Shown piece after piece: positions 57,101 to 64,000 of a DNA stretch of 64,000 nt; the first letter of the stretch is position 1, and each line of letters starts with the position of its first letter. This stretch comes from Candidatus Zixiibacteriota bacterium (GTDB lineage Bacteria; Zixibacteria; MSB-5A5; DSPP01). The DNA is taken from assembly GCA_022614805.1 (NCBI GenBank), contig JAKEHY010000008.1, positions 1 to 64,000 of the forward strand, read 5' to 3'. The translations under genes were made by a program, and so were the position numbers. The notes beneath the pieces are model-generated. The model was not told the origin of the DNA and searched no databases. It saw only the letters and a program-made list of their open reading frames with translations.

Positions 57101-58126
57101 TCAAATAGCCAAATAATTTCTCTTAAATACACGACCAGCGGAACACACTGGGTTTGGCTCCATGTATGGGACCCGACGGATAATAACTTGGACGATTCTC
57201 GCCGCCGGTTCCAAACTTCGAAAGACAGCGTAGAAATTCAAATTCAGTTCAGAGGGATACACCTCGTTTATGAAGACGCCGTAGTAAGACCTGTTTATAC
57301 AGGTTCATTTCCTGATGTTCCGTCGACTAGGCAGCTTAACGCCACCAGTACCTCCACGAGAAACGGTTTACCCGAGGATACATTTATTGTTTATGTTCCC
57401 TCCGCCACCACGGGCGAACCCCATGTTATCTGGGCCACAGGAAGCGCTTCTCCCCCGCTTTTTCCCTCTGCCTGCCAAAAGGCTATTAACAAATCCTTGG
57501 CGCACGAAGGAATGGGCTTTTTAATATTTGGGCCTGGGGTGGCAGGTGACCCGGAAGCTAAGCGGTATTTCGACTCGCTCGGATTTGCAATCGATCCAAC
57601 ACCTACTCCATCGGCAAACTTTATTGTACCGGACTCCACTTATCCCCAGCATTTTCTTTTCGAACTTGATTCGCTTCACCTTTCTCCTCCGGGGGTGCAA
57701 CTTGGCTTAGATGCAGCAAGTTTGGATTCTTGTGTTTTTCCCATCTTGAAAACAGATGCCGGCAAAATAGTAGCAGCCGCAAAAGTTACAGACAGCGGTA
57801 AACATGCGGTTGTCTACTTCGCCTTCGATCTGGGCCAGTTAGGGAACTCTTCCGATAGAATCGCTCTTTTGGCCAAGGCCTTGGGTTGGCTGGCTTCACC
57901 CGTTCCGCCTCAAAATGTGCCGGTTTGCTGCGTGAAGGGAGATGTAAATCAGGATGGTACTCTAAGCGCTGCTGATGTGATAAAATTAGTTAATTGTAGT
58001 TTCTCACAAACCGAAAGTTGCCTCCTTTGTGCCGCCGATGTGAATTGTTCTGGCGATTTGTCGGGAGGTGATATTGTGATTTTGCTTCAAATGGCATTCA
58101 ATAATGCCAACGACGAATGTCCGTAG
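54170..58126 (+). CDS. Giant exported protein: lamin-tail domain, inactive clostripain-like domain, dockerin
   Basis: A 1318-residue protein with a signal peptide (about 1-22). A lamin-tail domain lies around 218-345 (VVVNEVMFNA, WVELYNPA). Residues about 440-640 match clostripain (peptidase C11): WTLMFYIAADN, YALVLKGDGAGW and LLIFDAPFMSQLEVATQ. The catalytic His is Asp560 (GDGAGW) and the catalytic Cys is Pro603 (FDAPFM), so the domain must be inactive as a cysteine protease. A PKD-like unit lies near 900-1010, an alpha/beta unit near 1020-1240, and a dockerin (about 1255-1318, GDVNQDGTLSAADV). AAGGGGAGGC precedes the ATG. Confidence 0.82.
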   Translation: MKQVWLWLTVGFVFFSVGGGFAEESFLPQDLAALPSGVIKYDSYDPDSTPFGRSIKNFSNYWVGVKFVLPSDECICFGFTLTHLAFKIDNSSLNTDDTAYFYVVRHDANSGLPDFQNGVLESLKIVAPLDRLQGVPLISEHSFGNEPFWIVLGPVPGGPDNEQRGEGWWAFTDTTPNENSFYSSNRLIWTQDFMTNPGNFVIRAHGNFSATPQVVVNEVMFNADPSSADPARDHEWVELYNPAEIQTLADWSIIDGYRSTSERDSFKLPSVDMPTGSYLVVHFDTSTTGTDLDLTDGVGHIYTGTTHGVFHDSKDACALLLPELAGSRTYRDVVGWNVENLRLGEEGTAALTPTEQHARFSIELDTVRRVMPVGTVGPLFSSGIGLSVGRNGAGTDDTTGTTQDIAFVGGTTAAGPTLGRSNVLPMIVDNSNVQTPAASNALWTLMFYIAADNGSGIFTQSRWCYDLLNQVERVLPASPENINVVVLFDSWGVSPQVGSPAGPSATYRGVLRRDLSDTVRNLGFISSSFNTGDPDSLAGFITWAKGLFPASNYALVLKGDGAGWQGLCGDASSIDRIEMGELKSALGAGLGTDSLGLLIFDAPFMSQLEVATQVKNFAHFMVASPEMTGPADFDYAHLVSKLNSQPSISRTDLAGFAVDSILDRRLRLDPFSVWTAIRLDGLGPLLAWVDSLARHSEAGVKDACGSDNFSDNYQLRIRSFLRRISTDHYGIQAQGMADFVDLKRLAQSLKELIPSTCTQGQHNKGAIEVENLLIPEGPIITALGGGGTELGGYHYGVGPAGGLSIYFPSARQRDIPIAPKGFRLRPYTSRSDHPFDSAGLETEGGISQGRRIYAADLTACYPHAGDTCSTSDSSDARNHPFQPVADFDFVRDYHWDEFLIRYYKPVADAGPGIPIDRQLNEVFSLDASGTSDPDDSLSTLSYYWDLFAADDPSTSCSDYRLDDLDKDCVNNGNDDADSNSQIISLKYTTSGTHWVWLHVWDPTDNNLDDSRRRFQTSKDSVEIQIQFRGIHLVYEDAVVRPVYTGSFPDVPSTRQLNATSTSTRNGLPEDTFIVYVPSATTGEPHVIWATGSASPPLFPSACQKAINKSLAHEGMGFLIFGPGVAGDPEAKRYFDSLGFAIDPTPTPSANFIVPDSTYPQHFLFELDSLHLSPPGVQLGLDAASLDSCVFPILKTDAGKIVAAAKVTDSGKHAVVYFAFDLGQLGNSSDRIALLAKALGWLASPVPPQNVPVCCVKGDVNQDGTLSAADVIKLVNCSFSQTESCLLCAADVNCSGDLSGGDIVILLQMAFNNANDECP

Positions 58127-58576
58127 CCGTAAGTGGCTCGGATGTCTTGGGTTAGGGGACAGGAGTATAGGGTCGAGTAAGAGGCTAAAAAAAGACGATG
58201 GCTAAGTTAATTTGGTTGGTGTAGAGCTAAAAAGCTCTTCCGAAAGGCCGATAGATAGAAGGGGGGCTTTTGGAGTGTGTGGGGGGATTGGGTCATGGGT
58301 TTTGGAGCGAAACTGGGTTGGGGGCAGGGGGATAGCCTCAGGCTTGGGAGGGCAAAAAAACCCTTGACAAAATGGCATTTGGATGCGTATTTATGGATGT
58401 AGAAACGGAGTTCCCCACACTGAGCCGAAGGAACACCGACTACCAACTGGTGGTATGATGGGATGGGGGTGGAAAAAAGTTGTTAGGAACGCCCGGACCA
58501 ACCTTTTGCGAAAAAGGGGATGGGTCAAAAAAGTTAGGTTTGTAAAAATGTTAACCCAAACGATGGGAGGTTTATA
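58127..58576 (+). other. Intergenic region with a promoter and a hairpin
   Basis: No credible gene. It carries a TTGACA/TATTTA promoter (58364-58393), a hairpin GTTCC/GGAAC (58410-58414/58430-58434) whose inner sequence is the reverse complement of the TTCGGCTCAG-type repeat, and a second short stem, TACCA/TGGTA, at about 58441-58455. GGGAGGTTTATA is the ribosome-binding site for the next gene. The first 230 nt are G-rich and I see nothing in them. Confidence 0.55.
58364..58393 (+). promoter_or_regulatory. Sigma70-type promoter
   Basis: TTGACA at 58364-58369, an 18-nt spacer and TATTTA at 58388-58393. The leader to ATG 58577 is about 175 nt and includes two hairpins. Confidence 0.5.
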
Positions 58577-59452
58577 ATGAAGCGCACACTGACGCTTGCC
58601 GTCTTAGTGGCCTTCTTAGTGCCGGCTTTTGTATTTGCGGCCATGGCTCCCGGTTCAAGACCCGACCCAGGAAACCCGGATAAGGTTTACTTTGGTGAAC
58701 CCAGTTTTCCGGCCGATAATAAGGTCGTGGTGGCCATCAACGTAAAGAACGACGAGCCGGTAACGGCCCTCGATATCCCCTTGAAGTACGGGAATCCCGA
58801 CGAAGGCGTCATTCTGGAGAAAGTGGACTTTGAATTCCCGGATAACCGGGTAGGCAATTTCCAGTTCAAATTCTCCAAAATAAACGATAAGGCCAAAACG
58901 GTCTTGATCGGTCTGGTCTCCTCCGCTATGAGTTTGGAGGAAGATATGCAGCCCGGCTCCGGCCCGGTTGCTTACCTCCATTTCACGGTTACGGATGACC
59001 GGATGACCGAATTTACGCTGGATCTCGACAATTCCAAGGCCCCCTCACACACCCTGACGCTTATTGAGAACCGGGTGGTTGGGGAGAATGGCCGGGATGT
59101 TATCGACTTCAAGCCGGGCTTTACCCCGACACCTATAAAGCTGGATAGGGCGGGGAGTGGAGCAACCCTGCCGAAGGAATATTCCTTGCGGGGTAACTAC
59201 CCGAATCCATTCAATGCCAAAACCGTCATCTCCTTCGCTCTGCCGAAGGAATCCAGAGTCTCCTTGGATATCTACAATATCCTCGGTCAGAAAGTGAAGA
59301 CTTTGGTGAATGGAATGATGCCGGCCGGGTATCAGAAAATAGAATGGGACGGCACGGACCACAACGGTCTGGGGGTTTCTTCCGGCGTTTATCTCTATAA
59401 GCTGAAAGCCGACGAATTCTCGCGGGTCAATCGAATGACCCTCTTGAAGTAG
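58577..59452 (+). CDS. Exported cohesin-like protein with FlgD/T9SS-like C-terminal domain
   Basis: A 291-residue protein with a signal peptide (about 1-22). Residues 30-190 look like a cohesin-like beta-sandwich: VVVAINVKNDEPVTALDIPLKYG and VAYLHFTVTDD match the strand pattern of cohesins that bind dockerins; this is suggestive, not proven. Residues 205-290 are the FlgD-Ig/T9SS-like sorting domain (YSLRGNYPNPFNAKTVISFAL, LGQKVKTLV, SGVYLYKL). GGGAGGTTTATA precedes ATG 58577. Several dockerin proteins lie in this window, so it might be a docking partner. Confidence 0.72.
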   Translation: MKRTLTLAVLVAFLVPAFVFAAMAPGSRPDPGNPDKVYFGEPSFPADNKVVVAINVKNDEPVTALDIPLKYGNPDEGVILEKVDFEFPDNRVGNFQFKFSKINDKAKTVLIGLVSSAMSLEEDMQPGSGPVAYLHFTVTDDRMTEFTLDLDNSKAPSHTLTLIENRVVGENGRDVIDFKPGFTPTPIKLDRAGSGATLPKEYSLRGNYPNPFNAKTVISFALPKESRVSLDIYNILGQKVKTLVNGMMPAGYQKIEWDGTDHNGLGVSSGVYLYKLKADEFSRVNRMTLLK

Positions 59453-59470
59453 CCGGTCCGGCTTTAGAAA

Positions 59471-59496
59471 AAGCCCCGCGCAAGCGGGGCTTTTTT
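59471..59496 (+). terminator. Rho-independent terminator
   Basis: A 9-bp stem AAGCCCCGC/GCGGGGCTT with a GCAA tetraloop, followed by T6. It closes the FlgD-tailed gene. Confidence 0.93.
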
Positions 59497-59573
59497 ATTA
59501 CCCGGCTTCCCCCCAATGCTTGGGCCGACCTTGGGAGTTTGACTTTTTCTGTCGATTTCGGGAATTTGGGTGT

Positions 59574-60008
59574 ATGAAGGAAATCGTCAAATATTCCGGC
59601 TGTTTTGTCTGCGGGGATAAAAACCCAATCGGGCTGGCTGTACGGTTTTACGAAAAGGACGGCGGCGCAGCGGCGGAATTTGTTCCAAAGGAAATGGTAG
59701 AAGGCTACAAGGGTCTGCTACACGGCGGTATTCTGGCTTCCCTTCTCGATGAGGTTATGATAAAAGCGGTACTGGTCAAAAACGTCTATTGCGTCACCGC
59801 GGAGCTTTTGGTCCGCTACAAAAAGCCGGTAAAAATTTCGGAGCCGCTTTCCCTCTTCGGCTGCGTTGAAGTGGAAAACGGCCGGATTTACACCACCAAA
59901 GGGTGGGTCAAAAACCAAAAGGGGGAGAAGGTGGCCGAAGGGAAAGGAAAGTACCTCATCCCAAAATCACAAGAAGTGGAAAAGCTCAAAGAGAGCTTGG
60001 AGGTCTGA
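59574..60008 (+). CDS. PaaI-like hotdog thioesterase
   Basis: A 144-residue hotdog-fold thioesterase. The catalytic signature is HGGILASLLDEVM, with HGG at about 50-52 and Glu in LLDE. YSGCFVCGDKNPIGL opens the domain. It hydrolyses acyl-CoA or similar thioesters in the cytosol. I chose ATG 59574, where the domain starts; no ribosome-binding site lies upstream, and a poor TTGACT/GAATTT pair suggests a leaderless mRNA. Confidence 0.85.
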   Translation: MKEIVKYSGCFVCGDKNPIGLAVRFYEKDGGAAAEFVPKEMVEGYKGLLHGGILASLLDEVMIKAVLVKNVYCVTAELLVRYKKPVKISEPLSLFGCVEVENGRIYTTKGWVKNQKGEKVAEGKGKYLIPKSQEVEKLKESLEV

Positions 60009-60204
60009 TATCCCCCTCCACGAGAGAGGATCGTTTTCTTCCGGAGTGAATTCTCCTGCCTAATCTATAATTCATGCTGTATCAGAACCTGTTGGCTGTT
60101 TCATGGCATAGCAAAACGCTTCGCCAACCCCTTGTCATACAGGCGGTTGCTTTTTGTTCTTTCGGGCAGGGGTGGAGGCATAACGCTTGCTTGAATGAAT
60201 CGAA

Positions 60205-60735
60205 GTGAAATTATATTTTTATGGAACCAGCCGGCGGGAAAACCGGGAGGAAACCGGCTCGGGGGTAATCTCCTTTGCCGTTCCGGACATCGGTTTTGTT
60301 TTTCGTTCGGCACACAGAGGGACCTCCTCGGAATGCGAGTATCAGGCCCTTTTATCCCTCTGTTTGTTTGTAGAGGCCAACGCCGGGGTGTTCAAGGGGC
60401 AAAATTTGGAGTTTCTCGGGGATTCCGCTACGGTGGTCTATCAGGTCGGCCGGACGGCCGTTTCAACCCATCTTTCCGGCCGGGCCCTCCGGGGCCTTTC
60501 GACCGATGGCGGCGTTCCATCCCGGCCGGCCGGCGTTCTGGAAAGAATTCGGGCTTTCAAAAAAAAACTCGGTTTTTCCGTCCACTGGGTGCCGGTTTTG
60601 GAAAACCGCGCCGCCGAACAGGCGGCGTTGCATCCCACCGTCAAGAACTTCCCCCTGTCGGAAAAGCTCGACACCTCCTTTCTGGAAGCGTTTAAGCTGA
60701 AAAAAAGCTCCGATTCCGGTCTCTCCTCTTTTTAG
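60205..60735 (+). CDS. Degenerate RNase H-like protein
   Basis: A 176-residue RNase H-fold protein. The catalytic set of RNase HI is only partly kept: Tyr6 stands in the first Asp place (LYFYGTS where FDGAS is usual), Glu45 (SECEYQALL) and Asp73 (FLGDS) are in place, and Glu138 (ENRAAEQA) replaces the fourth Asp. So cleavage is doubtful, although the fold and the Glu/Asp core remain. Translation starts at GTG 60205. It sits between a thioesterase and the subtilase. It may act as a nucleic-acid-binding protein. Confidence 0.65.
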   Translation: MKLYFYGTSRRENREETGSGVISFAVPDIGFVFRSAHRGTSSECEYQALLSLCLFVEANAGVFKGQNLEFLGDSATVVYQVGRTAVSTHLSGRALRGLSTDGGVPSRPAGVLERIRAFKKKLGFSVHWVPVLENRAAEQAALHPTVKNFPLSEKLDTSFLEAFKLKKSSDSGLSSF

Positions 60736-60764
60736 TTGCCTTTTCTTCTTTATGGTCGTATAAT
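60736..60764 (+). promoter_or_regulatory. Sigma70-type promoter of the subtilase gene, probably leaderless
   Basis: TTGCCT at 60736-60741, a 17-nt spacer and TATAAT at 60759-60764. ATG 60774 follows after exactly 9 nt with no ribosome-binding site. Confidence 0.55.
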
Positions 60765-60773
60765 TTAGCGGTT

Positions 60774-63170
60774 ATGCGGGGTTTAATTGGACTCCTTCTT
60801 TTTTCTCTTGCCACCTCGACTACCTTTGCCGTTCCCCGTCCCAAGCTGTTCGGAGCCGGTCAGCTCTCCCAATCCAGCAGGGACAGCATAAAAGTCTGGA
60901 TTTTCTTTCGGGATAAAGGAACCCCCCGCACTTTTCAGGCGATTTCTCAAAAAGCGACTGCGCGGACGGCCCGGAAGGGGAATGTTTCCGTCTCGACCGA
61001 AGCTGAAAGGCCCGTTTCTTCAGCTTACTTGCGGGCCGTTGAACGTTTAGGCGGCCGGGTCTGGCACACCAGCCGCTGGCTGAATGCCGCTTCGGTCTGG
61101 ATTACGCCCCAAATGCTCTCGGCCATTGAGCAGCTGCCTTTTGTAGCCGGCTTTAGGCCGGTGGCAAGATATATTCGCCGGCCCGACCCGGAACCGTCCG
61201 AGCCAGCCGGATTGGTCCTACAGAAACCGCTGGAGGCGACTTATGCCGATTCGTATGGTCCAACCATCACACAACTCGATTCCCTTAACATTCCCATCGT
61301 GCACACCCTCGGGTACCGCGGGGACAGCGTTTTGGTGGCGATGCTGGACGATGGGTACCGAAAGAACCATACAGTGTTCAGCGCTCTATACGCTAACAAT
61401 CAGGTGTTGGCGGAATATGATTTCATTCAGAAGGATTCTGATACGGCCCCGGGAGCGGGCGATTCTCCCACCCAGGGAAATCACGGCACCTCGACCTGGT
61501 CGGTGGTGGGCGGCACGGTACCGGGAAGTTTTCTGGGGGGCGCTTATAAAGCCAACTTTATTCTGGCCAAAACCGAGTACATCCCCGCCGAGAATCGGGT
61601 GGAGGAAGACAACTGGGTAGCGGCTCTGGAATGGGCCGACAGCATCGGCGCCGATGTGGTATCCAGTTCCTTGGCCTATCTCGACTTTGACGACACGTGC
61701 GGTTGCGATTACTCTTTTGCCGATTTGGACGGAATGACAACCATCGTTTCTTCCGCCGCTTCCACGGCCGCTGATTTAGGGATACTGGTCTGCAACGCCG
61801 CTGGCAACAATGGCCCTCCCGACAGCTCAATATGGGCCCCGGCGGATGCGTTCGACGTACTGGCCTGTGGAGCAATCGATAGCAATGGCAATCTGGCTTC
61901 CTTTTCCTCCACAGGGCCGATAGCGGACGAGCGGATCAAGCCAGAGGTGGTGGCGCAGGGTGTCAGAACGTATTTAGCCAACCCACTTAATTTATCGGGT
62001 TACGCACGCGGCGACGGCACCTCATTTTCCACCCCTTTAATCGCTTCCGCTTCCGCCGTATTGATGTCCGTCCATCCGGACTGGCCCCCCCGGCAAATCC
62101 GCGAGGCGTTAATGCTGACCGCCAGCAACGTAGGTTCGCCAAACATACAGAGGGGCTGGGGTGTTCCCGATGTGTATAAAGCGGCCGTTTTCCGGCCCGA
62201 CAGTACCATCACTTTGGAAGTTGTCAGAGAAGGTCCGGTAGTCAACGTACCGCCCGGAACTTCCTCTTATCCGGTAAAGGTTGTGGTGCATAATCCGCGG
62301 GCTTTTCCGGTTACCTCGCCCCAGCTATTTTTTAAGGAAATTTCCGGTTCCGGCTTCTCTTCCGTGCCTTTGACCCCGGCGACCGGCGACACCTTTACCG
62401 CCAGCCTTACCATCGGTTCGGGAGACCGGGAAATTGTTTTTTACGCCTCGGCCAACGGCGGGGTGGTTAAAGACCCTGTTTTTGCTCCCGCCTGGCTGTA
62501 TCGCCTTCCCGCCCGCCCCTGGTTCAAGAGCGAGGCCGATTTGGGACCTTTCGATTGGAATACTTCCGGCACCAGTTTAACCTGGGGGCCTTCGGGGCGG
62601 CAGTCCTATTCCGGCTATTTATCCTTCGGAGATTCCCCCCGCGGGAGCTACCGCAACAACGCGGATGAGCGCTGGGAGATGCGAAGCGGGGTGAACTTCA
62701 ACCCCGCCACCAACTACTTTCTGCGATATTTCGAGCGCCATGCGCTCGCCACAGCGGGAGATTCGGTTTGGGTAGAGGCCTCCACCGATGGCGGTTTGAA
62801 CTGGACCCCCCTGCCGGGAACGAGGAGAACGGGCAACCTTTCCACCTGGACGGAGAGAATCGTGTCTTTGGGCACGTATGTCCAGTCCCCCGATTTTAGA
62901 ATCCGCTTTCGCCTGAAAAGCGACGCCTCCGGCGTGGCGGATGGGTGGTTTGTGGACGACATCTCCATTTTGCCTCGCGGCGACCTGAACGGAGACGGTC
63001 TTTTTTCGGCTGCCGATGTGGTTGCCCTGGTCAACTTTATTTTCAACGACGTAGCTCCTCCCGTGCCCTTGGCCGCCGCCGACGTGAACGGAAACTTGGC
63101 CTACTCTGGGGCGGATATCGTTTGCTTGGTGCAGTCTGTTTTTAACGCCGTTCCCTGTCCGGCTCCGTAA
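60774..63170 (+). CDS. Subtilisin-like serine protease with dockerin
   Basis: A 798-residue exported protease. Signal peptide about 1-19; propeptide about 25-130. The S8 catalytic domain spans about 165-470 with Asp192 (MLDDGY), His237 (QGNHGTS), Asn345 (oxyanion, AAGNNG) and Ser417 (DGTSFSTP), so the triad is complete. A beta-rich linker (470-580) and an Ig-like/MAM-like region (about 585-730) follow, then a dockerin (about 740-798, GDLNGDGLFSAADVV and DVNGNLAYSGADIV). It is the only clearly active enzyme among the dockerin proteins here. Confidence 0.92.
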   Translation: MRGLIGLLLFSLATSTTFAVPRPKLFGAGQLSQSSRDSIKVWIFFRDKGTPRTFQAISQKATARTARKGNVSVSTEAERPVSSAYLRAVERLGGRVWHTSRWLNAASVWITPQMLSAIEQLPFVAGFRPVARYIRRPDPEPSEPAGLVLQKPLEATYADSYGPTITQLDSLNIPIVHTLGYRGDSVLVAMLDDGYRKNHTVFSALYANNQVLAEYDFIQKDSDTAPGAGDSPTQGNHGTSTWSVVGGTVPGSFLGGAYKANFILAKTEYIPAENRVEEDNWVAALEWADSIGADVVSSSLAYLDFDDTCGCDYSFADLDGMTTIVSSAASTAADLGILVCNAAGNNGPPDSSIWAPADAFDVLACGAIDSNGNLASFSSTGPIADERIKPEVVAQGVRTYLANPLNLSGYARGDGTSFSTPLIASASAVLMSVHPDWPPRQIREALMLTASNVGSPNIQRGWGVPDVYKAAVFRPDSTITLEVVREGPVVNVPPGTSSYPVKVVVHNPRAFPVTSPQLFFKEISGSGFSSVPLTPATGDTFTASLTIGSGDREIVFYASANGGVVKDPVFAPAWLYRLPARPWFKSEADLGPFDWNTSGTSLTWGPSGRQSYSGYLSFGDSPRGSYRNNADERWEMRSGVNFNPATNYFLRYFERHALATAGDSVWVEASTDGGLNWTPLPGTRRTGNLSTWTERIVSLGTYVQSPDFRIRFRLKSDASGVADGWFVDDISILPRGDLNGDGLFSAADVVALVNFIFNDVAPPVPLAAADVNGNLAYSGADIVCLVQSVFNAVPCPAP

Positions 63171-63213
63171 CCCCCGTTTTCTTTGAACGAAAAGACCGCC
63201 TTCTTATTATGGC

Positions 63214-63242
63214 TTGACATTTATCGGCTTCGAGAATAGCTT
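63214..63242 (+). promoter_or_regulatory. Sigma70-type promoter of yceD-rpmF, probably leaderless
   Basis: TTGACA at 63214-63219, a 17-nt spacer and TAGCTT at 63237-63242; ATG 63252 follows after exactly 9 nt with no ribosome-binding site. Confidence 0.6.
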
Positions 63243-63251
63243 ACCCTTCCT

Positions 63252-63758
63252 ATGAAAATCGAACTTTTTCCCGGGCGGCGGGAAATTGAAGAGCAGTACT
63301 GGAGCTTTGAATACAGCGAGATTGACTTGGGGGCTTTCTTGACCGATTTTTACCAAAAAGGCCGGGTCCGTCTCTCTACGCAGGTAGTGGGTAAGGATTA
63401 CCACATAACCGGCGAGGCGTTTGCCCCGCTAATTTTGGAATGCAGCCGTTGCCTGGAACCCTCTCGTCATCCCCTGCGTCTGGCTTTAAGTTGGGTGGTG
63501 CGGCGGGTTGAGATGTTGACGCCGGAGGAGGAGCTGTCGGGAGAAGAGTTCGAGATTTTGCCGGAAACCCAGGAGCTGGATTTTACCGCCCGAATCCGGG
63601 AAGCGATTATTTTCAACCTTCCGGCCAAGCCCCTCTGCCGCTTTGACTGCAAGGGGCTTTGCCCGGTATGCGGGCAGAATTTGAACGTCCGGCCTTGCAG
63701 CTGTCGCCGGGAGGCGGACGACCCCCGCTGGGATGGGCTTCGGCGGCTGTTACAGTAA
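63252..63758 (+). CDS. DUF177/YceD family protein
   Basis: A 168-residue YceD protein. The N-terminal part is a beta-rich unit (LILECSRCLEPSRHPL) with CSRC, and the C-terminal part has CRFDCKGLCPVCGQNLN, the zinc-like knuckle of the family. YceD is involved in 23S rRNA metabolism and is almost always just upstream of rpmF, as here (51 nt). A leaderless promoter lies directly in front. Confidence 0.92.
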   Translation: MKIELFPGRREIEEQYWSFEYSEIDLGAFLTDFYQKGRVRLSTQVVGKDYHITGEAFAPLILECSRCLEPSRHPLRLALSWVVRRVEMLTPEEELSGEEFEILPETQELDFTARIREAIIFNLPAKPLCRFDCKGLCPVCGQNLNVRPCSCRREADDPRWDGLRRLLQ

Positions 63759-63809
63759 AACGGGTCTATTGGGAAACTGTCCGTGAACGTATAAGAAAGA
63801 GAGGATATT

Positions 63810-63992
63810 GTGCCGTTACCTAAACGAAGACATTCCAAAACGCGGGGCAAAAAACGCCGCACCCACTGGAAACTGGCCCTGCCGGCGTTGGTGGAATGCA
63901 GCCAGTGCCATCAAAAACACCGGGCTCACCATGTTTGTCCCCATTGCGGGTATTACGCCGGCAAGCCGGTCGCCGAGCCGGAGGAAGTTTAA
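63810..63992 (+). CDS. rpmF: 50S ribosomal protein L32
   Basis: A 60-residue ribosomal protein. It has the N-terminal PLPKRRHSKTRGKKRRTHWK and the zinc-binding pairs CSQC and CPHC at about 30-48. Translation starts at GTG 63810 after AGAGAGGATATT. It follows yceD; plsX and fabH, its usual next genes, would lie beyond the window. Confidence 0.96.
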   Translation: MPLPKRRHSKTRGKKRRTHWKLALPALVECSQCHQKHRAHHVCPHCGYYAGKPVAEPEEV

Positions 63993-64000
63993 GGTTTGAA

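Overview
The window looks like a chromosome segment from an uncultivated Gram-negative bacterium of the FCB (Fibrobacteres-Chlorobi-Bacteroidetes) side of the tree. A Zixibacteria-like candidate phylum is my best guess; that is inference, not proof. The clues are moderately GC-rich coding DNA, many exported proteins ending in dockerin-like calcium-loop repeats, one protein with a FlgD/T9SS-like C-terminal domain, DUF5683 and BatA-type proteins, a Bacteroidetes-style IleS, and no phage or plasmid genes.

Layout. 1-446 is a gene-free cluster of short hairpin repeats. 447-8662 holds an Nfu-type Fe-S carrier, an ECF sigma/anti-sigma pair followed by a small exported protein, two tandem DUF1028 proteins, a VOC protein, a UbiA prenyltransferase, a MauE/thioredoxin-like membrane protein and endonuclease IV. 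8659-17404 holds a TPR envelope protein, a BatA-type membrane protein, a flavodoxin-like reductase, a zinc-ribbon/DUF2007 protein, YggS, DivIVA and a purine nucleoside phosphorylase, then an AT-rich two-gene insert with a PD-(D/E)XK-like nuclease. 17413-26898 is a housekeeping run on one strand: ileS, dksA, lspA, rluD, carA, carB. 26895-35383 is a leftward cluster of three very large modular secreted paralogues; the carB-proximal one is frameshifted just before its dockerin.

35546-44730 holds rplU, a 2-oxoacid dehydrogenase E2, lipB, a peroxiredoxin whose peroxidatic cysteine codon is TGA (probable selenocysteine), tRNA-Met, a Crp/Fnr regulator, an alpha/beta hydrolase, a GT-C-like membrane protein and a prolyl oligopeptidase. 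44885-46123 is a second AT-rich insert (nuclease-like gene plus exported protein). 46156-50124 is a leftward block with gyrB, dciA, a DUF5683 protein and a lipid kinase. 50252-63992 holds a BNR/YCF48-like dockerin protein, the SRP RNA, dnaX, ybaB, a 1318-residue dockerin protein with a catalytically dead clostripain-like domain, a cohesin-like/FlgD-tailed protein, a thioesterase, a degenerate RNase H, a dockerin-tailed subtilase, yceD and rpmF.

The most interesting signals are: (1) the cysteine-free, UGA-containing AhpE-type peroxiredoxin with hairpins just after the UGA; (2) a set of sigma70-type promoters whose -10 box lies 7-9 nt (mostly exactly 9) before the start codon with no Shine-Dalgarno, meaning leaderless mRNAs; (3) six dockerin modules on exported proteins that carry no recognisable glycoside hydrolase, next to a cohesin-like protein; (4) a pseudo-clostripain; (5) two AT-rich inserts each carrying a PD-(D/E)XK-like nuclease; and (6) a family of mini-hairpins with a shared loop, some of which supply gene termini.
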